DNA of 34,928 bases from NCBI GenBank assembly GCA_027313145.1, contig DAHVEJ010000020.1, positions 1 through 34,928 on the forward strand, written 5' to 3'. Of the stretch, positions 31,597 to 34,928 are shown piece by piece. Position numbers and translations under genes: made by a program. The notes beneath the pieces are model-generated. The model ran no database searches. It was given only the letters and a program-made list of their open reading frames with translations, and had not been told where the DNA came from. The stretch is from Phycisphaerales bacterium (GTDB lineage: Bacteria; Planctomycetota; Phycisphaerae; WQYP01). The number at the start of each line of letters is the position of its first letter. Position 1 is the stretch's first letter.

Positions 31597-34500
31597 CCTT
31601 TCCCCTCCGCACCCAAGATTGTCGCTGCCGGGGCGGAATAATGTTCCACCGCCATGACCTCGCGCCAACCTAATCGGGCCGGGTCACGTATCACATGCAC
31701 TTCCGGCTTGGTGCCGCAGTTATACACCACATACAGCCAATAATCCTGTTTCAGCCGGGCCGCAGTCTTATACTCATTGCTGCTTAACGCAATTTCGCCG
31801 ATGGCACTGCGGCCCTTCACTTCTATAAACCGTACCTCTATTGCGGTGGCGGCGTCTTCTGGATGGGCTTTGCGGGAAATTAAATCAAAGCCGCGATCCT
31901 GTGTCTCCACGCTTTCCACGTTCCGGCCCTGGGCTTTTTCATAGGCGATCACCGTTTCCACGGCGATACGTTCAATATCATCATCCCGCACCATCGCTGC
32001 CATGCCGGGGTTCGCCCTCTCCGGGTGCGGCAGTACCCACGCCGCGCCGATAAATTGAATATCGCCAATGGCACATTGATGTTCCTGATCCAGTTCGCGC
32101 AGGCGGTTTTCCAATCGGTGGTTCAGGTCTTCAATACGATCCGCAGCCTGCTTGATATTTCCCGCCAGTTGCGGTGATTTATCCCCATTTTGCTGCTGTT
32201 CCGACAGCCGGGCAAAGGTCAGGTTCTGGCGGTGAATGAGTTCATTGAGGCTGATTTTGACATGTTGGCGCACAACCTCAATTTCCTTCTGTCGGCCAGT
32301 GACGGTCTCTTCCAGAAAGCCCTTGAGTTCGCGTTCCATCAGCGCCCGTTCGAGGTCCAACCGCGTTGGCAAACCGCTGCTCGAGGGTGCTGGTGTCCCC
32401 TCCGGGGCCGGTGATAAATCCAGGAAAACGGTGGGTTGCCTGATGGCAATGGTACCCAGCGCGTCGCTGTAGGCCGCAAAAAGCCGCCGATGCAGTTGAT
32501 TACCCCGCCCATCCTTAATGGATGCGGAAAACACATCCAGTCGATAGGGCACCGAATGATGCAAATCGTAAAAAACCGCCCCACGCAACAAATCATTGTG
32601 TACTGAATCGGACAGGCTCTCCCGCACGGTTTCAAAAAGCGGATGGCCCGGCGTTACCCACTCCGCGGTGTTTTCCCTGGCCAGCAGGTTTTTATCAAAA
32701 ACAATTTGCTGATATTCCCGCCCCAGTTTGCCGAAGCGGGGTTCGAGTTGCTCCCCCAGCGGCCATAAATTACGCGGCACCCGGCCCACGCGGTAAACAT
32801 GGCCGCCGGAATGCAATTCCCTGGGGAAAACTCCCACGACCGGACCCGCTGATTTGAAAAAGTCCTCAATAACCTCCGGGACCAAGCGGCGCTCCCGCGC
32901 CTCCACGGATTTGCCCACAATGGCCGATAAATTCAAGTTTTTTTTCGCCAACCCTTCCAACGTGGCGTCGGTAATTTTACGGAATCTCTGGGTGTCAATT
33001 TCCTCAATAATACGATTTTTTAAGGCTGCCTCCGTCAGATTGCGCGCGTACATATCCCGGATCATGCGTTCAATCTGATTGGATGGGAACACGTCGCCGA
33101 GCACGTTAAACACCTTGCCGGTTTTGTGCGGGTCCAGGTCATTTTCAATTTGCTCAATGCGCTCAAAAAGGGTGTGCAATACGCCGCCTTCACGCGTGTT
33201 GGTGGAAACAAAATTCAATATCAGGCAATCTTTTTCCTGTCCGTACCGGTGAATGCGCCCCATACGCTGTTCGAGGCGCATCGGATTCCACGGAATGTCA
33301 TAGTTAATCATCATCCAGCAGAATTGCAGGTTAATACCTTCGCCTGCCGCTTCTGTAGCCACCAGCACCTGACAAGATTCACGAAATTCGCGTTCGGCGT
33401 AGATACGGGTGCCGGGTGTATCGCGATTTCCGATTTTCATGCCGCCATGAATTTGCGTTACCGTAAGTCCCCATGATTCCAATTTGCCCACCAGATAATC
33501 CAGTGTGTCCTTATGCTCGGTAAATATCAGCAGTTTCATTTTTGGATCGCTGAAAATGCCCTGGCTGTTGATCACTTCGCGTAATTTTACCAGTTTGGAT
33601 TCCGTTTCCCGCTGCTCAAGCTGCCGGGCCAAATCAATGAGTTTCTCCAGATTAAAAATATCCTCGCGCAGGGTTTCAGCCTCAACCGTAGGCACTGCAC
33701 CTTCCAGATCGGACATGATTTTCTGCTGCTCATCATCCGCCAGGTCTTCAAAATTATCCGGAACCCGCTTATTCATCTGCTCTTCGCGGTATCCTTCCGG
33801 ATCGGTCAGAATTGCCTTGCGTTTGTCACGCATACGCTCCAGCGTGCGCCGCACCGAAAATACGCTCGAGGCAAACCGCCGTTGCAGCATCGCCATGGTA
33901 AAACCCACCGCCCGTCCGGTGGAAGAATTGGCCGCCTGCGCCTTGATGGACTGATCCTCAACATACCGTGTCAGGGCGTCATAAAGTTCAAATTCATCAC
34001 GGTCAATATTGAAACTCATGGTTTGTACGGTTCGCTTGGTGAACAGGCGTTTGCTCTGGCCGGTATCCGGATCGGGAAAATTTACCAGCGCTTCTTTGGT
34101 GCGGCGCAAATAAAATGGCGCGCTGTTGCGTTTCATCGCCTCTTCAAGGCTTTTGACATTCCCATACACATCCGGATCCAGCAGTTCCAGAAACAGGCAG
34201 AACTGATCAGGGTCTCCCTTATGCGGGGTTGCGGTCATGAGCAGATAATGATCGGTCAAACCTGAAAGGGCCTCGCCAAGCTGGTAGGCCAGAGTTTTCT
34301 TATCATCACTGTACGCCGCCATTTTATGGGCTTCATCCACAATCACCAGATCCCAGCGGCTGCGCAACAAACTGTCTTTCGCATCTTCAATGCGGGACAC
34401 CCATGCCACGGATGTAATGACCTGATTTTTATCCTGCCACGGGTTGGAATTGTAGTTGGCGCGCAGCACATCGCTGCGGACAATTTCAAAATCTTCGCGG

Positions 34501-34928
34501 AATTTGTCCTTCATTTCCCGTTGCCACTGAAACGTCAGGCTTGCCGGGGCAATAATCAGTGTCCTTTTCACCAGCCCCCGGATTTTTAACTCTTTAAGCA
34601 GCAGGCCCGCCATGATGGTCTTACCCGCCCCCGGATCATCCGCCAGCAGGAATCGAATGCGCGGCAATTTTAAAAAATAATCGTAAACCGCTTCCAACTG
34701 GTGCGGCAGCGGGTCCACCCGCGCAATGGACAATGCAAAGTAAGGATCGTATTCGTAGGCCAGGGCCAGGCGCATGGCCTCAATGCCGAGACGAAAATGC
34801 AACGGTTTGCCATCAAATGGCTCGGTCTCCGGATTGGCCTGCAATGCCGCGACCCAGTAGCGTCCGGCCCGGTTTTTGCTGTGGGTTGATTTGCCGCGTG
34901 GGGGCGGTCGACGGCGTGTTGTGGGCGG
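31593..34928 (-). CDS. SNF2-type helicase with C-terminal DUF3883-like domain (5' end outside window)
   Basis: At least 1111 aa of a superfamily 2 helicase. Positions below count from the in-frame TTG at 34844. The frame continues without a stop through the right edge with family-like sequence (RAGRYWVAALQAN), so the true start is off the window. Motif I is DDPGAGKT (69-76), motif II DEAH (170-173), motif III region 'LLMTATPHKGDP', and motif VI 'EQRMGRIHRYGQ' near 525. After a long middle region with coiled-coil segments (about 860-940), the final 100 residues have 'DRGFDLISRKAHPED' and 'IRFIEVKGR'-like sequence (EVRFIEVKGRSAIGEIALSS), matching DUF3883, a PD-(D/E)xK-like domain. Helicases of this build accompany DUF1156 methylases and DUF499 ATPases. 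It likely translocates on unmodified invading DNA (inference). The stop overlaps the PRTase ATG. Confidence 0.92.
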   Translation of the reverse strand, partial: PPTTRRRPPPRGKSTHSKNRAGRYWVAALQANPETEPFDGKPLHFRLGIEAMRLALAYEYDPYFALSIARVDPLPHQLEAVYDYFLKLPRIRFLLADDPGAGKTIMAGLLLKELKIRGLVKRTLIIAPASLTFQWQREMKDKFREDFEIVRSDVLRANYNSNPWQDKNQVITSVAWVSRIEDAKDSLLRSRWDLVIVDEAHKMAAYSDDKKTLAYQLGEALSGLTDHYLLMTATPHKGDPDQFCLFLELLDPDVYGNVKSLEEAMKRNSAPFYLRRTKEALVNFPDPDTGQSKRLFTKRTVQTMSFNIDRDEFELYDALTRYVEDQSIKAQAANSSTGRAVGFTMAMLQRRFASSVFSVRRTLERMRDKRKAILTDPEGYREEQMNKRVPDNFEDLADDEQQKIMSDLEGAVPTVEAETLREDIFNLEKLIDLARQLEQRETESKLVKLREVINSQGIFSDPKMKLLIFTEHKDTLDYLVGKLESWGLTVTQIHGGMKIGNRDTPGTRIYAEREFRESCQVLVATEAAGEGINLQFCWMMINYDIPWNPMRLEQRMGRIHRYGQEKDCLILNFVSTNTREGGVLHTLFERIEQIENDLDPHKTGKVFNVLGDVFPSNQIERMIRDMYARNLTEAALKNRIIEEIDTQRFRKITDATLEGLAKKNLNLSAIVGKSVEARERRLVPEVIEDFFKSAGPVVGVFPRELHSGGHVYRVGRVPRNLWPLGEQLEPRFGKLGREYQQIVFDKNLLARENTAEWVTPGHPLFETVRESLSDSVHNDLLRGAVFYDLHHSVPYRLDVFSASIKDGRGNQLHRRLFAAYSDALGTIAIRQPTVFLDLSPAPEGTPAPSSSGLPTRLDLERALMERELKGFLEETVTGRQKEIEVVRQHVKISLNELIHRQNLTFARLSEQQQNGDKSPQLAGNIKQAADRIEDLNHRLENRLRELDQEHQCAIGDIQFIGAAWVLPHPERANPGMAAMVRDDDIERIAVETVIAYEKAQGRNVESVETQDRGFDLISRKAHPEDAATAIEVRFIEVKGRSAIGEIALSSNEYKTAARLKQDYWLYVVYNCGTKPEVHVIRDPARLGWREVMAVEHYSAPAATILGAEGKG

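Noticed and set aside
17735-34928. Assignment to BREX or DISARM
   Set aside because: DUF499 ATPase, methylase and helicase recall both, but no PglZ, BrxA/B/L, DrmA, DrmB or PLD protein is encoded in the visible part.

Overview
The window looks like chromosomal DNA of a moderately GC-rich bacterium, most likely a planctomycete of the Phycisphaerae type. This is an inference from the DUF6655-like lipoprotein, the giant AsmA-like protein, the PyrK-type reductase and the short noncoding repeats (GACGCGGAAGCGTCGCGG, 'gttaggagttag' strings). No rRNA or marker protein fixes the taxon.

Left half (1 to about 15,800): ordinary chromosomal genes. These are a DUF6655-like lipoprotein and an AsmA-family protein on +, an M42 aminopeptidase on -, a secreted PEBP (YbhB/YbcL) protein on +, a PA0069-type radical SAM protein on -, a GH36 alpha-galactosidase on -, a secreted Gly/Pro-rich protein with collagen-like triplets and a clear terminator, a PyrK-like reductase, a glycosyltransferase and polyphosphate kinase 1. 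Between the radical SAM gene and the alpha-galactosidase lies a probable structured RNA (7427-7588, minus) with a tRNA-like acceptor stem and T-arm. The first 271 bases hold no gene I can support.

Middle (15,801 to about 17,700): about 2 kb with no complete protein gene. It holds tRNA-Ser(GGA), several kinds of direct repeat including an 84-nt pair, and possible gene remnants. It borders the accessory region.

Right half (about 17,735 to 34,928): one minus-strand defence-type island. In transcription order it encodes a SNF2-type helicase with a C-terminal DUF3883-like domain (5' end outside the window), a phosphoribosyltransferase-like protein whose gene is frameshifted at a run of ten A, a DprA/Smf-like protein, a gap with a good promoter, a 184-aa protein of unknown family, a QueC-like PP-loop enzyme of the QatC/Cap9 kind, an XRE-HTH plus ImmA/IrrE metallopeptidase, a PIN-domain RNase, a DUF1156 DNA methyltransferase, an AlbA_2/ATPase (Schlafen-like) regulator and a DUF499 ATPase with an Ig-like insert. 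Most junctions are overlapping (ATGA) or only a few bases apart.

The helicase, DUF1156 methylase and DUF499 ATPase suggest a DNA-modification and restriction-type defence system related in logic to BREX and DISARM but lacking their hallmark PglZ, DrmB and PLD proteins. Two further modules sit inside it: a PRTase-DprA pair, and a four-gene cassette (unknown protein, QueC-like, HTH-ImmA, PIN) with its own promoter. The second is neither a Qat nor a CBASS operon and is the best candidate for something undescribed.
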